Shown here piece after piece: positions 1 to 12,017 of a stretch of DNA of 64,000 nt. How positions within the stretch are numbered: the first letter of the stretch is position 1; every line of letters starts with the position of its first letter. Both the position numbers and the translations under genes were made by a program. Origin of the DNA: Plasmodium malariae (taxonomy: Eukaryota; Apicomplexa; Aconoidasida; Haemosporida; Plasmodiidae); NCBI RefSeq assembly GCF_900090045.1, contig NC_041781.1:1257501-1321500 (forward strand). The letters run 5' to 3'. Below the pieces are notes generated by a model. It was not told where the DNA came from. It made no database searches and saw nothing but the letters and a program-made list of their open reading frames with translations.

Positions 1-2913
1 AAATACAAGGAAGAATATGATAAGGGGGGAGGAAGCGGAGGAGAAGATTTAAAAAGTCCACACTATACCAAGGACTTAGATTATTATAAAAAAAAAAAAG
101 AATTTCAAAAAAGAAAAGTGAACCTCCGGAACGAGAAAAAATATCAGCAACAGTGCAACCATGGTAGTGATAATGACGATAACGATTACGGCGATGATAA
201 TAATGATAAGGATGATGATCACTATGACGAACATTTGGGGGAAAGGGTGGTTAATGGTGGTGTTAATAAACGAAAGAGCAAGAATTTCGCAGTTTCACCG
301 ACGGATAAGGTTAATGTAAAAGAGGAGCAGTATTCGGGCACATCGTCCCTAGAAACAAGTGAGCATCGAAGCAGAGCTTATAAAAAATATAAAGGTAAAA
401 AAGTAGACTGTAGTTATTATTACACAGATGGGGAAAAAGAAGGGGGAATTTACAATTCCTGCGAGGACGTTGAAAAGTGTAAAGGTTATCCATATGGGAA
501 AAAAATATTACGAAAGAGAACAAAGAGAAGCATGAGTAGGAGTGGGAGTAGGGGAAGGAGTAGGAGCAGTCATGTGTATGATAAAAATAAGGCGGATGAT
601 CTAGAGGAGGAACAACTTGAATTACGTAAGCATAAGAAAAAAAGGATTTCCACTGATGAGGGAAATATATCTTGTGAACGAAAGAACATAAGCGAAGAAG
701 GTCAACACATAGGGCAAAGAAATGAAATGCAAGGAAGTGGGAAACATTTACCAGATGAGGAAGCGGTGCACGAAGGGGATTTTAAGGAATTGGGACCCAT
801 AGACAGTAATAACGAAGTAGCGCATGAAGAGGTCAACTTAATGATTAAAAAATTATTAGTACAAGATAAAGATAAAGAGAAGGAGAATGAGAAGGATAAG
901 AAGGCGAATGAACAATCGTTGATTGCGCGGAAGGCACAAAAAAGGGAATGCAGTTATACTAATAAGGAAAAAAATATAAAATATGAAAAATATTCAACTT
1001 GTGATAAGCATACAAAAGGGTACAAAAATGGAGGAAGCAAAAAGGGGTATTGCGAAAAATACGATGATAAGGATAATAGGAGTTACACTACATTTAACGA
1101 ATACTGTGAGGTGGAAAATAACGAGGAAAAAAATTGCAATAAATATAAAAAAATTTATAACGACGAAAATAATTATAACATACAGCGTTATTGTAGTAGT
1201 AAGAACTACGATCATAGCGAAGGGGGAAACGACAAAAATGGGGGCTTACCAAATGGGAGGTGCACAAATGAACTTTGGTTAAATAAGAAATACGAAGGTG
1301 AGTACAAAATTGGTAGTTATGATAATATGCATGAATACTATAGTGACTACACCAGTGACGATTTGGAAGAAAAAAAAAAAAAAAAAAAGAGAGAAATTCA
1401 ATATGCTCAGATCGAGCCAATTGTAGATATTGAAGTAGGTCCTGAAGTGGAATTTACCAATTGGACAAAATATGAATCGAATTGTTCTGATAAAGAACAT
1501 TTTTCAATTAATTTAAAGTTTAGAAATAGTTCGTTAAGGAAATTTGTTTTAAATAACGAATTTGAATATAAAAAAATTAATAGCAGTTATGAAAAGGATA
1601 ATGATGTATTATATGTAAAGAAAAATAGTATAAAGGGCCTTTCTCCTGATGCAAAAAAGTACAGTAATAAGTTCAATGCTCCAAGTAGTATTTATAATAG
1701 TGAAAACAAAAAAGAGGACGATGGTGGTCAGAGGGCAAAGCTTGAACCTTGTTATACGCCAAATAATGATAATGGTAATAATGGAAATAGTGGTAATAGC
1801 TACTGCAATAATTGCAGTGATACAGGAGGAAAAAAAAGAAGGGGATCACGCAGTAAACACTCGTCACCTCCTAACGATTTGAACGCACATACATATGGCA
1901 GTAATAATATAAATAACTATATTAAATGTAATGGCTCTGTTAGGAAAGGTACTGGAACGGATAGTGCGTACATGAACATAAATAAACACAACGAAGATTA
2001 TTCCTCTCCGAATAAGGTGCCATGTAAGGAAGAAAAATGTTGTACAAATAATATGGGTAAAGAAGAAAGAGTAGGAAATGAAAGAAAGAAAGGCAATACA
2101 ACTTCTAAGAAGAACAAAGTGAGCGGTGGTAGTAGCAGTGTCGGCCGCAGTGATGGTAGTAGGGGTAGCAATGTTGATAGTAGTAGTGGTAATAATAATA
2201 ACAGTGCTACGACTTTGAGGATGGGTCTAGCACATGATGATGCATGTAGCTTAGACAGTGAGAAGTTTCGTATGTATGAAAAAAAAAATGATCCTTATTC
2301 AAAAAATAAAGAAGAGAGTAATATGCACAAGATGCCACAGGGATATTGTAAAAAATTACAAGGAAGAGCGATAGAAATGAAAAAGGAAGAACAGGAGGAG
2401 ATTGAACAACAGCAGCACAAGCAGAAACAGGGGGAGCGAGATCGAAACTATCATTTAGATGAAAAAAAGGAAGATGATTATTTAAAAAATAAAAGAAGCT
2501 CAATGGAGGATGATATACATTCGTTGGTACCAAATAATACAACATATGCTCCTGTGAATAACATAACAAGCATTACCAGTTGTATGAAAGAGTTTGAAAA
2601 TTTACCTGAATATATAAAGAACATAATAAACAACATGAACAGCTCATATGAAATGAATGAAGATATTGATATGCTAAATTTAAATAGTGTGAAATCTTTT
2701 CGTATACCCAAGTTTTCCATTTTAGCTGATCATATAACGAATACTAATAACTTTTTAAAATTTTTTGAAAAAAGAAAAGTAGCAAAGAAAAAATGGAAAA
2801 ATATAACAAGAAATATTCTACGACAGGAGTTTGAAATTTTGTCCTTTTCAGTTAGTTACCATGTGAATGAAGCTAAAATTGATTACATAACGAATTCACT
2901 CAAATTAATTTAG
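1..2913 (+). CDS. Conserved Plasmodium protein of unknown function, 3' part
   Basis: The reading frame is open from base 1, so the start lies upstream of the window; about 970 codons are visible and the gene ends at a TAG at 2911-2913. Most of the protein is hydrophilic low complexity: Asp/Asn runs near 170-230, an Arg/Ser stretch (RSGSRGRSRSS) near 530-570, poly-Lys near 1370-1390, and Ser/Gly/Asn patches near 1780-1810 and 2130-2210. Only about the last 130 residues look like globular sequence, with regular hydrophobic spacing and a basic segment (FFEKRKVAKKKWKN) near 2760-2800. I recognise no catalytic domain. The Arg/Ser stretch and the many Lys residues would fit a nuclear or RNA-associated protein, but that is inference. 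A splice site inside the visible part is not needed to keep the frame open. Confidence 0.85.
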   Translation, partial: KYKEEYDKGGGSGGEDLKSPHYTKDLDYYKKKKEFQKRKVNLRNEKKYQQQCNHGSDNDDNDYGDDNNDKDDDHYDEHLGERVVNGGVNKRKSKNFAVSPTDKVNVKEEQYSGTSSLETSEHRSRAYKKYKGKKVDCSYYYTDGEKEGGIYNSCEDVEKCKGYPYGKKILRKRTKRSMSRSGSRGRSRSSHVYDKNKADDLEEEQLELRKHKKKRISTDEGNISCERKNISEEGQHIGQRNEMQGSGKHLPDEEAVHEGDFKELGPIDSNNEVAHEEVNLMIKKLLVQDKDKEKENEKDKKANEQSLIARKAQKRECSYTNKEKNIKYEKYSTCDKHTKGYKNGGSKKGYCEKYDDKDNRSYTTFNEYCEVENNEEKNCNKYKKIYNDENNYNIQRYCSSKNYDHSEGGNDKNGGLPNGRCTNELWLNKKYEGEYKIGSYDNMHEYYSDYTSDDLEEKKKKKKREIQYAQIEPIVDIEVGPEVEFTNWTKYESNCSDKEHFSINLKFRNSSLRKFVLNNEFEYKKINSSYEKDNDVLYVKKNSIKGLSPDAKKYSNKFNAPSSIYNSENKKEDDGGQRAKLEPCYTPNNDNGNNGNSGNSYCNNCSDTGGKKRRGSRSKHSSPPNDLNAHTYGSNNINNYIKCNGSVRKGTGTDSAYMNINKHNEDYSSPNKVPCKEEKCCTNNMGKEERVGNERKKGNTTSKKNKVSGGSSSVGRSDGSRGSNVDSSSGNNNNSATTLRMGLAHDDACSLDSEKFRMYEKKNDPYSKNKEESNMHKMPQGYCKKLQGRAIEMKKEEQEEIEQQQHKQKQGERDRNYHLDEKKEDDYLKNKRSSMEDDIHSLVPNNTTYAPVNNITSITSCMKEFENLPEYIKNIINNMNSSYEMNEDIDMLNLNSVKSFRIPKFSILADHITNTNNFLKFFEKRKVAKKKWKNITRNILRQEFEILSFSVSYHVNEAKIDYITNSLKLI

Positions 2914-5039
2914 TTTGGGTTGTGCTCACGCACGTTTATATACATAAATTTATGCTTGTATATATGTGCCTACTAGCTTGTACAAGCATATGTTACAACT
3001 AAAAAGTGAAGCGGCACAGCAGTACAGTATTACAGTAGTACAAAATTTTCAATACCATTTTCTTCCCAATTTACAGAACTCTTATGTTTATTCAACTTTT
3101 AATTATTATTTTTTTAATATTGCTTTTGTTTGATTTGCCGTATTTTTTTTTTTAAATTTAATGTATATTTATGCTAATCGTAATTGTTCATATATGTATT
3201 TATTAAAGTTATATTAATATGCATGCGTTTGTATTATTCATCGATGTGTTCATATATTTCATTCCCCCATTTGTTTATGCTTCCCCATATTTATGCTTCC
3301 ATTCATTCGTCTGTTTAATTTTTGCTTTATCTTTTTTAATGCACGAGTAAACACATGCTTAAATATAGAGAAAATTTTAAAAAAAGGAGGAAGCACAATT
3401 TGGTAAAGAAACCTTTGTTTTAGTATAATTCTTTATTTGATTATTAAAAGAGGGAAGGAGCGAAAATATTTCATCATTTTTAAAAATTTTAAGTTTTTTT
3501 ATTTTTTTTTATTTTTTACAACTTTTGGCATAAACGTGCAAGAATATTTTATTATTAATAAAAAAAAAAAAAAAAGAAAAAAAGATACATATAAATATAA
3601 TATAGTACTATATAACTAAGTTAAATTAGCGAGCTTTTACCTTTCAGTAGGTAAAATGTGTAGACCATTTAATTTTACATTATTTTATTTTGCTATTATA
3701 TTTTGCTATTATATTTTGCTATTATATTTTGCTATTTATTTTGTTATTATATTGTTATATTTTATTCATTTTTATTTCAGTGTTTTTCATTTTACTTCCT
3801 GTCATTTGACCCTTCTGAAGAGTGATATATACATTTCCTCACATATATGAATATTATGTAAAGTTTTATACATGAATACTTAGTCCTCTTTTTTAATAAC
3901 GGCACGTGTTAAAAATAAACTTTAAAAAATATCTTTATGAAAATAAGGACAATATCGACCATATTGAATAAGAGAAATATTATCACATAGACTTTTTATT
4001 TGAATATTCAGCATAGCATTATTTGGTTACACGAGTGTGAGAATAGTGTACCTATATTCATTTACGCATAAATGATACTAGCTGTTTATATGTACATGTG
4101 TGTATGTGCATATGAGCGCTTGTGTATATGTGCGTATATGTATGTGTGTACGTTTGTGTACATTTATGTTCACATGGTCGGACCATGAGAACAATTACTG
4201 ATGTGCCCCTCTTTTGACCCATTTCAGTTATGTCACGTTAAGAATTAGAGCAGCATATCACGCGTACGCATTATAATTAAATATATATTATTTTATTTTT
4301 TTGTTGTTTTTTTTTTTTTTTTTTTTTCTTATTTTATATTTCTTGATTTTTTACTTTTTGACTTTATTTTTTCCATGGCTCGATGAGAAACTAGAATGCA
4401 GTTAAAGCTTACTTCATTAAGTGCTCTAAAAATGGAAATTAAAAAAAAAAAATGGAAAACAAATTTTTTTTTTTTTTTTTAACGTTTCAATTGATTCATA
4501 TTTGCATTAAAAATAATTGTAAAATTGTTCGGAGAATATATCGTCTTACATACTTCTAAAAATTATTTTTGTTTCTTAAATAAAGAGTGCTTAACTCAGA
4601 CTCGAAAGTTAAATATTGTGAGCATGAGTACTGTTTGGCATAGCACTTAATGTAATATAGTTCAGTTTGTAACGCGGCGATACATGATTTTACTATATAT
4701 TTTATATATTTTTTTTTATTTTGCTTATTTATTTATTCATTCAATCATTCAATTTTTTATTTTTTTTGGTTCCTTAATGGTCCGTTAATGCACTCCTTAA
4801 AGAATTTACCTTTTTGAGCGACCATATTCACTATTTTTTATTTTTTTATTTCTTTTTTATTTCTTTATTTTTTTTTCTTTATTTCTAGAAAGAAAAACAT
4901 TAACGATTTTTATTGTGTAAATATGTTTTGTGATGATGGATAAGAAGTTTTTAATTTTAATATTTTAAAATAAATTACATACATGAAAGAAATGAATTTG
5001 TGAAAAATTGAAAAAATGTGAGGACCACATGTATATTTT

Positions 5040-5079
<40 letters not shown>

Positions 5080-5608
5080 AAGTATGTATAAATATGTATA
5101 TATACTTTTATGTATTTTTTAAGTAACTTCATTTTTTTTTTAGTTAAGATATTTGACTTGTAATGAATTAAAATATAATTTGTTTTTAAAAACATTATAG
5201 TTTTTTTTATTTAACTGTTCTGTATATATTTTAAAATGTTCGAAGATGTTTTGTTTTTTTAAATTTTTTTATTCCCAACATTGAAAGGGCTTATATGTTG
5301 TGTATTTAGACATACTCACATCCACACATACACACACATAAGGTTTACTCTCGGCAATGCATGTCTCTTGTTAAAACATGTGTATCTCTTAGAGCATGTA
5401 TGTTTATTCGTGAGTATGTTTTAAAACGAGTATGCATGTTAACACTTTTTTTTACATGTGCTAATGATTTATAAAGATATAATAATAAAAAAAAAAAAAA
5501 AAATGGCGTAATATTATAAAAAAAAAAATTTTTATCTAATAGCTTTGACAGTATGAGTGCTTTTATTTGATTACAGTAATTTTGTAAATGTTCAGCATTG
5601 TAATCGTA

Positions 5609-5790
5609 ATGTGTGTATGTATATGTATATGCGTGTATGTATATGTATATGCGTGTATGTATATGTATATGCGTGTATGTATATGTATATGCGTGTATGT
5701 ATATGTATATGCGTGTATGTATATGTATATGCGTGTATGTATATGTATATGCGCGTATGTATATGTATATGCATGTATGTATATATGTGT
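5609..5790. repeat. 20-bp minisatellite, strict purine-pyrimidine alternation
   Basis: A unit of 20 bp (core GTATATGCGTGTATGTATAT) is repeated eight to nine times almost perfectly. Over 182 bp purines and pyrimidines alternate without a break until TT at 5790-5791. Because 20 is not a multiple of 3, several frames stay open and produce spurious Met/Tyr/Val/Cys peptides. Confidence 0.95.
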
Positions 5791-6124
5791 TTATGTATTT
5801 GACGCGTTTTAACTTTTCTTTTTTTTTTTGTGTGTATTTTGGCCTAATTACTTTTTTTATCTGTATCCATTTGTAAATAATCTAATTTTCACAGTTCAGC
5901 ATTTGAGAAGCAGATAATTAATACTGTAAGTAAAAATAAGACAGAAATATATTTTGAAACAATATATATATTTTTTTTTGATTTTATGTGCATTTTTTAA
6001 AATTAATTATTCTAACTACTTATTTTGACTATGTGAAAAAGGAAGTACGATATCCTATTTTCCTTTTAAGCATGCTTCATCGTGTTTGTAAATATGCATA
6101 TATATATGCATGTGTATATTTGTG

Positions 6125-6352
6125 TATATGTTTATATTTATGTAGGTATATATTTATGTATATGTATATATTTATGTAGGTATATATTTATGTAGGTATA
6201 TATTTATGTAGGTATATATTTATGTAGGTATATATTTATGTAGGTATATATTTATGTAGGTATATATTTATGTAGGTATATATTTATGTAGGTATATATT
6301 TATGTAGGTATATATTTATGTAGGTTTATATTTATGTAGGTTTATATTTATG
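6125..6352. repeat. 16-bp minisatellite
   Basis: A 16-bp unit (GGTATATATTTATGTA) is repeated about 13 times, with the last copies drifting to GGTTTATATTTATGTA. It ends about 240 bp upstream of the CKS start codon, so it probably lies in that gene's promoter or 5' UTR. Confidence 0.95.
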
Positions 6353-6594
6353 TATTATGTATGTATCAAAAAGGTCATCAAGTTTTAAAAAAAACATAAG
6401 GAATATTTGGGGAAAAAATGTAGAATTCCTATATATTTTTTTTATGTATCACATTTATAAATTAATAAAGTAAAACTCTATTTTTTTTAAGATGTGATAC
6501 TGAAAAATGTAAAACCAAAAAATAAAATATAAATAAATATAAAAAAAAAAAAAAAAAAAACATAAATAAAATATATTAAAAATATAGTAAAAAT

Positions 6595-7585
6595 ATGAAT
6601 AAATCCATTAGATCGCCGCTTAACCAATCAAATAATAATAATAAATATAGCAAAACGACCAATTGTGGAAGTAATTATAATTCTAATCATAACAACAAAG
6701 TAAGAAGCGGAAGTTGTAGCTCTCATACCAGCGAAAGGAAAAGCGGGAACAATAGCAGAAATAGCTGCATAAATAATAGCAGCAACAACAACGGCACTAG
6801 TAACAGTAACATTAATAGTAATAACAACAGCACTATCAACAACAATAACAACAGCACTATCAACAATAATAACAACAGTACTATCAACAGTAATAACAAC
6901 AGCAGTAACAGCAATAGCAATGATGATTACTACTCAATACTCGAGGACCTGGCAAAGTCAGAAAAAACAAAATTTAGATCGGTTAAAGATAGCATGGATG
7001 AAAATTTAAATTTAGAATTTTTAAGATCCTCAAGTGAGAACTACACTTACAAAATTACATCAAGAGGTAAACTATTTATGTCACAATGTTGCAGTGGTAC
7101 AAATTTTTTTTTTTTTTTTTTTTTTTTATGAATGCAACAGTTTATTTGTCTCTTCGTGAGTTATACTATTTTGTAAGAATATGATATTTTATTTTCTTCA
7201 TATAGTACGCTTGCATACTATTATTATTTATATAATAAGCATTATTACACCAAAAAAATCACATATGATCACACCTTTCATTTATTCATTTTACAATTTT
7301 TTCTAAGGCCCCGTTTGTTACTCCGCTATTTACAGAGATGACAAGTACGTTTACCGTCACGTAATTTTGAGCGATAATGTCAGACAGTATGCTGAAAACA
7401 AAGTGAGAAAAACAAACGCATTTTTAACTGAACATTGTATTGTCAATGAATTGCAGATTGATATTGGTAAAGGGTGGAAGCATTTCATGATTTATGATGG
7501 TAAAATAAGAGAGCTTATTTTGAGAAAAGTGTTAACTGCAGAAGATAAATTAAGAATGGCTGTTCATACGCAAAAATATAACTGA
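6595..7585 (+). CDS. CKS1: Cyclin-dependent kinase regulatory subunit (CKS1/Suc1 family), two exons
   Basis: CKS proteins bind cyclin-dependent kinases and phosphorylated substrates to promote multisite phosphorylation. Exon 1 is 6595-7066; the donor is AG|GTAAAC. Exon 2 is 7338-7585 with acceptor ACAGAG|AT; the joined codon is GAT and the product is 239 residues. Residues about 65-115 are an Asn/Ser-rich tract. The CKS fold follows at about 155-225: YVYRHVIL at 161-168 matches the family YRHV(M)LP strand, and GKGWKHFMIY at 201-210 matches the QGWVHYMIH segment with its conserved Trp (W204). ELILRK at 216-221 matches HILLFRR. The usual anion-site Arg (R164) and Trp are present. The HEPEPH hinge is replaced by YDGKIRE, with no prolines. 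Typical CKS proteins have about 80-120 residues, so the N-terminal extension is unusual. The 271-bp intron carries a poly(T) run. Confidence 0.85.
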
Positions 7586-7857
7586 ACATTTTTTTTTAGT
7601 TTTCTTTAGTTTATTTTACTGTATTTTTTTTTTTTTTTTTTATTTTAAGGCACTCTTTTTTTATTTTTTGGTTTTTTTTATGTGTGTATCCTTTTACTTT
7701 TATTTTTTCTTTTGCTTTTTCCGACTTTTGTTATTTCATTTTTGATTATTTATATGTAATTATTTTAAGGGTCCCCGTATAGAGTAACGCCTTTTTTTTT
7801 TTTTTTGTTAATATATATTTTGCAAGTACAAATACGCATACATGTACATTTAAGTAC

Positions 7858-7905
<48 letters not shown>

Positions 7906-9250
7906 ATACTTCTGAACGTTTCATATAAGGATCCAGGTATAGTGTAACAACTATATATTTTTTTTTTTTGTTTGTTAGCATATATTATGCATATATGAGT
8001 TAGAATAATAAACAGCTAGCTATTTTTAAAAATGTACACGAAAATTTGAACTTTTTTTTTTTTTTTTTATTATTATATATCAGTTGGCAATAATTTCATG
8101 TTTTCATTATGTATATGTATTTTATGTAATTTGCTAAATAAAATACTAACTATAAAGATTTAAAATTCGGGTGCAACATTGCATTTAAATATATTTTTTT
8201 TAAAAATACTTTTTAATGTTATTTCATTTTTCCTAAAATGTGTATGTGTTTGTGGAGGATGCGCGTCTGAACATATTTGTTTTGTTCATAATTTAGAGAT
8301 TGAACATGTATAAAATATTCCTTACCTGTTAATAATTATTTCGTAAAATAATAAATGAATTGATTGTTCCAAATGTAAAATAAAGTATGGAAAAAAAAAA
8401 AAAAAACAATAATAAAATTGTGTCCACATAAGAAATAACGGAGTTTATTTGTGGTGATACACGAAATGAGTGAAAAGGCAATACTTTCTATAAAAAGTAG
8501 GGTGTAAAAGGGTAGGACGATTATTCTGAACTGTTCATGCGTTGTAGAAAAATAAGCACTCAGGATATATATGTGTACATTCCTTTATATATATTTATGT
8601 ACCCATTTAATCGCTTTATAGGCGGTACGAAAGGGTATTTGCTTATAGCTTTTGTTTATTTTACTAAAAAGCTTCCTAACAAGCAGATGTTAAGAAAAGA
8701 GTACGGATAAGCCCAGTCTATTCCTTAATTGTATGTAGCCAAATATATGTTAGCTAATGATACAAAATAAGGAACAAGCAACACCTTATTTAACTTTTCT
8801 ATTTAAAATACTGCAATATTATATTATGTCGTCATTTTAACATTAACCAAAGACTTTTTTAATTAAATATGTACTCTGTTCGCGTAATATGAAAATGAAT
8901 AATGCGAACTGAACCTTTATTAGCTTTTTTTTTTTTTCTCCCAAATGTGTATATACATATATATATGCATGCACAGGTACATATGTATATGCGCAAATAT
9001 ATATATCACCAAAAACAAGAGAAATAAAATGCTGCAAAAGAGCCAATTCACACCCTTCGGCACGTGGTACAGATTTATTATAAAATCCCCACAGAAAAGC
9101 AAATTTTAAGGAAAAAAGGGAAAGAAGATAGGGGAAAGTCGCATATTAAAGAAAACAAACCGAAAAGCATAAGGTCGCTATCCTACACACGGTTAAAACG
9201 TGAAGAGAACTTATAAACTCACACGAATAACTAAAAGCGTGCATTTTTGC
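7586..9250. other. Intergenic region, CKS to lipoate ligase
   Basis: About 1.66 kb of A+T-rich sequence between tandem + strand genes. It has poly(T) tracts at 7626-7641, 7793-7806 and 8051-8068, and a (TA)n block at 7859-7893 followed by TATG repeats. The part from about 8150 to 8850 is less repetitive, but I see no gene in it. It should hold the CKS 3' UTR and the ligase promoter. Confidence 0.65.
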
Positions 9251-10426
9251 ATGTTTCGTGGGAAAGAAGTTCGATATTTAAGGGTCAAGATAAAGATGAA
9301 AGGAATAAACATAATTAACGAATTATTCCGCCCCTTTGCTTCATTTCCTAACAATGGTAAAATAAAAAAAAATGTGTTATATTTCATCAACTTAACGAAG
9401 TTTCATGTATATGAGCAGTTGTTGGTTGAAGAAAGTTTGTACAGGCTAAGTAGTCATTTGAGCAACGACTTAAATAATGTAGGGTTTGTAATAATAAATA
9501 ACACGTACACTGATGGAGAACAATGCGAAAAAGGTGTAAGGTGCGAAGGAGACGAACAACGAAATATGGTAAATAACAAATGTATCGTATTAGGAATAAG
9601 CGGAAAAGTTAACGATTATATAAAGGATGCTTCTTATGTTAAAGGGAATAAAATATGCATAATTAAAAGATTCACAGGAGGAGGGACAGTTTATATGAAC
9701 AAGAATTGCTTGCTACTTTCCTTTATTCTTCCCCATAATTTTGAAAAGGAAAAGAAAATATATCCATCGAATATAACTGAATGGATATTTAAATTTATCT
9801 ATAAACCCTTTACAGATGAAAAGAAAAAAAATAGTAGTCTTTTTAATGAAAATTTTTATTATCATGAAAATGATTTTGTTTATAAAACATATGATAAGGA
9901 GAATGAAAAGATAATTTTTAAAAAAGTAGGGGGTAATGCACAAGCCTTTTCAAAAAATTATTTTGTTCATCATACTTCTTTTATATGGTATTGTAATTAT
10001 CAGGAAATGGAAAATGTTTTATTGAACCCACTTAAGCAACCTGTGTATAGAAATAAAAGAAGCCATTATAATTTTTTACAATCTCTACAATCATGTTTAC
10101 ATAAAAATGTAGATACTCCTAATTTGTTTATTCAACAGTTTATTTCCCATATACGAGAAATAATAAATAAAAAAAATTCTGTACAAAAAGAGGAATTTTG
10201 GTATTTTAACAGTATAAACTTAAATATTAATGAAGACAAAGCAATGTCAACATTTCATCTTTTTGATAATGTTCATATGGTTCATGTTGATTTGTTAAGA
10301 GATATTTTTCTTTTTTATACCAACCATGGGAAAACAACAAATTTAAGGTCTACCCATTTTTTGGATGCACACGGGAATAAAGTCCCTGACACGTATTATC
10401 AGTATCCATCCTTTATTTTAACTTGA
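9251..10426 (+). CDS. LipL2: Lipoate-protein ligase, LipL2/LplA2-like
   Basis: Ligases of this family attach lipoate to the lipoyl domains of 2-oxo acid dehydrogenase complexes and the glycine cleavage H protein. The first ATG of the open frame is at 9251 (391 codons); an in-frame ATG at 9296 is the alternative, and the frame upstream of 9251 has no ATG. The LplA/LipB fold motifs are clear. RFTGGGTVY at 140-148 matches the family RRxSGGGxVxHD lipoate-binding loop. KKVGGNAQAF at 224-233 contains the Lys (K225) that aligns with the catalytic Lys of E. coli LplA in its KxxGxA motif. KCIVLGISGKVND precedes the glycine loop, as in family members. Length and the TGGG (not SGGG) loop favour the LipL2 paralogue over LipL1. 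The basic N-terminus could be a mitochondrial or apicoplast targeting segment; no classic signal peptide is visible. Confidence 0.85.
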   Translation: MFRGKEVRYLRVKIKMKGINIINELFRPFASFPNNGKIKKNVLYFINLTKFHVYEQLLVEESLYRLSSHLSNDLNNVGFVIINNTYTDGEQCEKGVRCEGDEQRNMVNNKCIVLGISGKVNDYIKDASYVKGNKICIIKRFTGGGTVYMNKNCLLLSFILPHNFEKEKKIYPSNITEWIFKFIYKPFTDEKKKNSSLFNENFYYHENDFVYKTYDKENEKIIFKKVGGNAQAFSKNYFVHHTSFIWYCNYQEMENVLLNPLKQPVYRNKRSHYNFLQSLQSCLHKNVDTPNLFIQQFISHIREIINKKNSVQKEEFWYFNSINLNINEDKAMSTFHLFDNVHMVHVDLLRDIFLFYTNHGKTTNLRSTHFLDAHGNKVPDTYYQYPSFILT

Positions 10427-11185
10427 ACGTATGGTTTTCAATTTTTATGAAAATTAACTAAAAACGTACTATACAGGAAATGGCTAGTATAGGGTGTCAT
10501 ATAAGAAATGGCATGTAAACGGTTCTTCATAAAAGGTACCTTTTAAAAATGATGTGCAGTTCTTCAGTTTTAATTTCATTTTATTTATAATTTCTGTATT
10601 TTTTTTTTTTTTTTTTTTTTTTGCGAAAAATAATTAACTTTATGTAAATGAAAGAGAAAAGGAAATTCCCATCATTATAAACACACAGAAAGAATACAAT
10701 AGAATCGGATGTAAAACATAATAAACGAGTTATTTTGAAGATACCGTGTGTGTGTGTGGGGATGGGAGGGGATATATTATCACTCGCACGGTTAAAGGAG
10801 AACATACAGGAAGGGTGTATATGCGTGTACATATACATGATAAAGACCCAAAGTTAATGTTTGCAATTAATTTTTTTTTTTTTTTTTTTTTTTTAATTTT
10901 AAAGAAAGAGGAAACGTTCTAATTCTTCTTCTTGCCTCATCATTGTGTAGCAAAAGTATTTTTTTTGAAAACTTTTTTTTTTTTTGTCGTTTGAATGAAA
11001 GGTAAGAATATTATTATCTTATGCTGGTGGGTGTTTCTCATTGCTATTTTATTTTTGTTGCCATCTTTTTTTCCATGTCTCTTACTAATTTTTTTTATAA
11101 TCCATTTCCGGCCTCCATTTGGCCCATTTTTTGCCCTTATTTTATTTTACACCTGTTTACTGCTCCTTGCCTCCCATTCTAAGCG
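10427..11185. other. Convergent intergenic region, lipoate ligase and CFAP298 3' ends
   Basis: The 759 bp lie between two genes transcribed towards each other. They contain poly(T) runs at 10600-10622 and 10870-10894 and a TG-rich stretch near 10746-10757. An open frame from 10995 is T-rich and hydrophobic and overlaps the CFAP298 last exon on the other strand; I treat it as chance. Confidence 0.7.
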
Positions 11186-11984
11186 CTACGGTTTCCATTT
11201 AATATTGCTTAAATTTCCATGTAACTGTTTCTGTAAACTTAAAGGGTTTGCCCATTCAGAATTTAAATAAGAATCATCGTCATCGTCTTCAAATTCTTTT
11301 TCTTCTTTTTGTTTTTTATGGTAATATGCTAACATGGCCTTGTAAGTCTCTTTGTCTATTCTTGCTTCTCTTTCTGGGGGTCCTGATTTGGTTGGATGAA
11401 TTTTTACAATCATTTTAGTTTTCTCATTTTTTCCAATTAAACTTTTTAAGTATGTATTTTCTAAAAGCTCCTTTCCGGCCCACCACAGAGAAGTTTCACT
11501 GCTTGTAATCTCCTGGTGGGAAAAAACATTACATATATGGTTTGAAGAAGCGGTAATGACAAACGACGCATAGTACAATAGTAATATGGAGAGAAGTACG
11601 TGCATAAATGTTTTCATGTATGATACATATTTTAAGCGGTATTTTCCAAGCTTCTCCTTCTTTTCTCTTTTCATTTTTTATTTTTACATCTTTAAAGTAG
11701 TTGTCCTTTTCCAATATCAGTCGCGTAGGGTCATACGAGGGCAGGTTTTCCATTGACGGATAACAAATATATAAATTGTCAACAATTAAATTTAACAATT
11801 CATTTAATTTGTTCAAAGTTATCGTAACGTTTTTCTCGATCTGTCAAGTGAAGGGGAGTAAATACGAATTTACATCATTTAGTCGCACATATTTATGTGG
11901 GGTGTATCTGTATGTGTAAATGTTTGGTATGTGTGTACGAATGTAAAGCCTATATAAGCGAATAAGCACCCCAAATGAAAATTA

Positions 11985-12017
<33 letters not shown>

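Larger units (their letters stand above)
2914..6594. other. Intergenic region between two + strand genes
   Basis: About 3.7 kb separate the first gene from the CKS gene. The stretch contains poly(T)/poly(A) runs (around 4310-4327 and 4462-4480), a short (TA)n with TATG variants at 5048-5100, and two tandem arrays annotated separately (5609-5790 and 6125-6352). Short open frames here are made of T-rich or TATG-repeat sequence, with no domain and no plausible codon use. It probably holds the 3' UTR of the upstream gene and the promoter/5' UTR of the CKS gene. Confidence 0.7.

Noticed and set aside
10995..11270. 91-codon hydrophobic plus-strand frame
   Set aside because: It overlaps the conserved last exon of CFAP298 on the other strand, and is T-rich.
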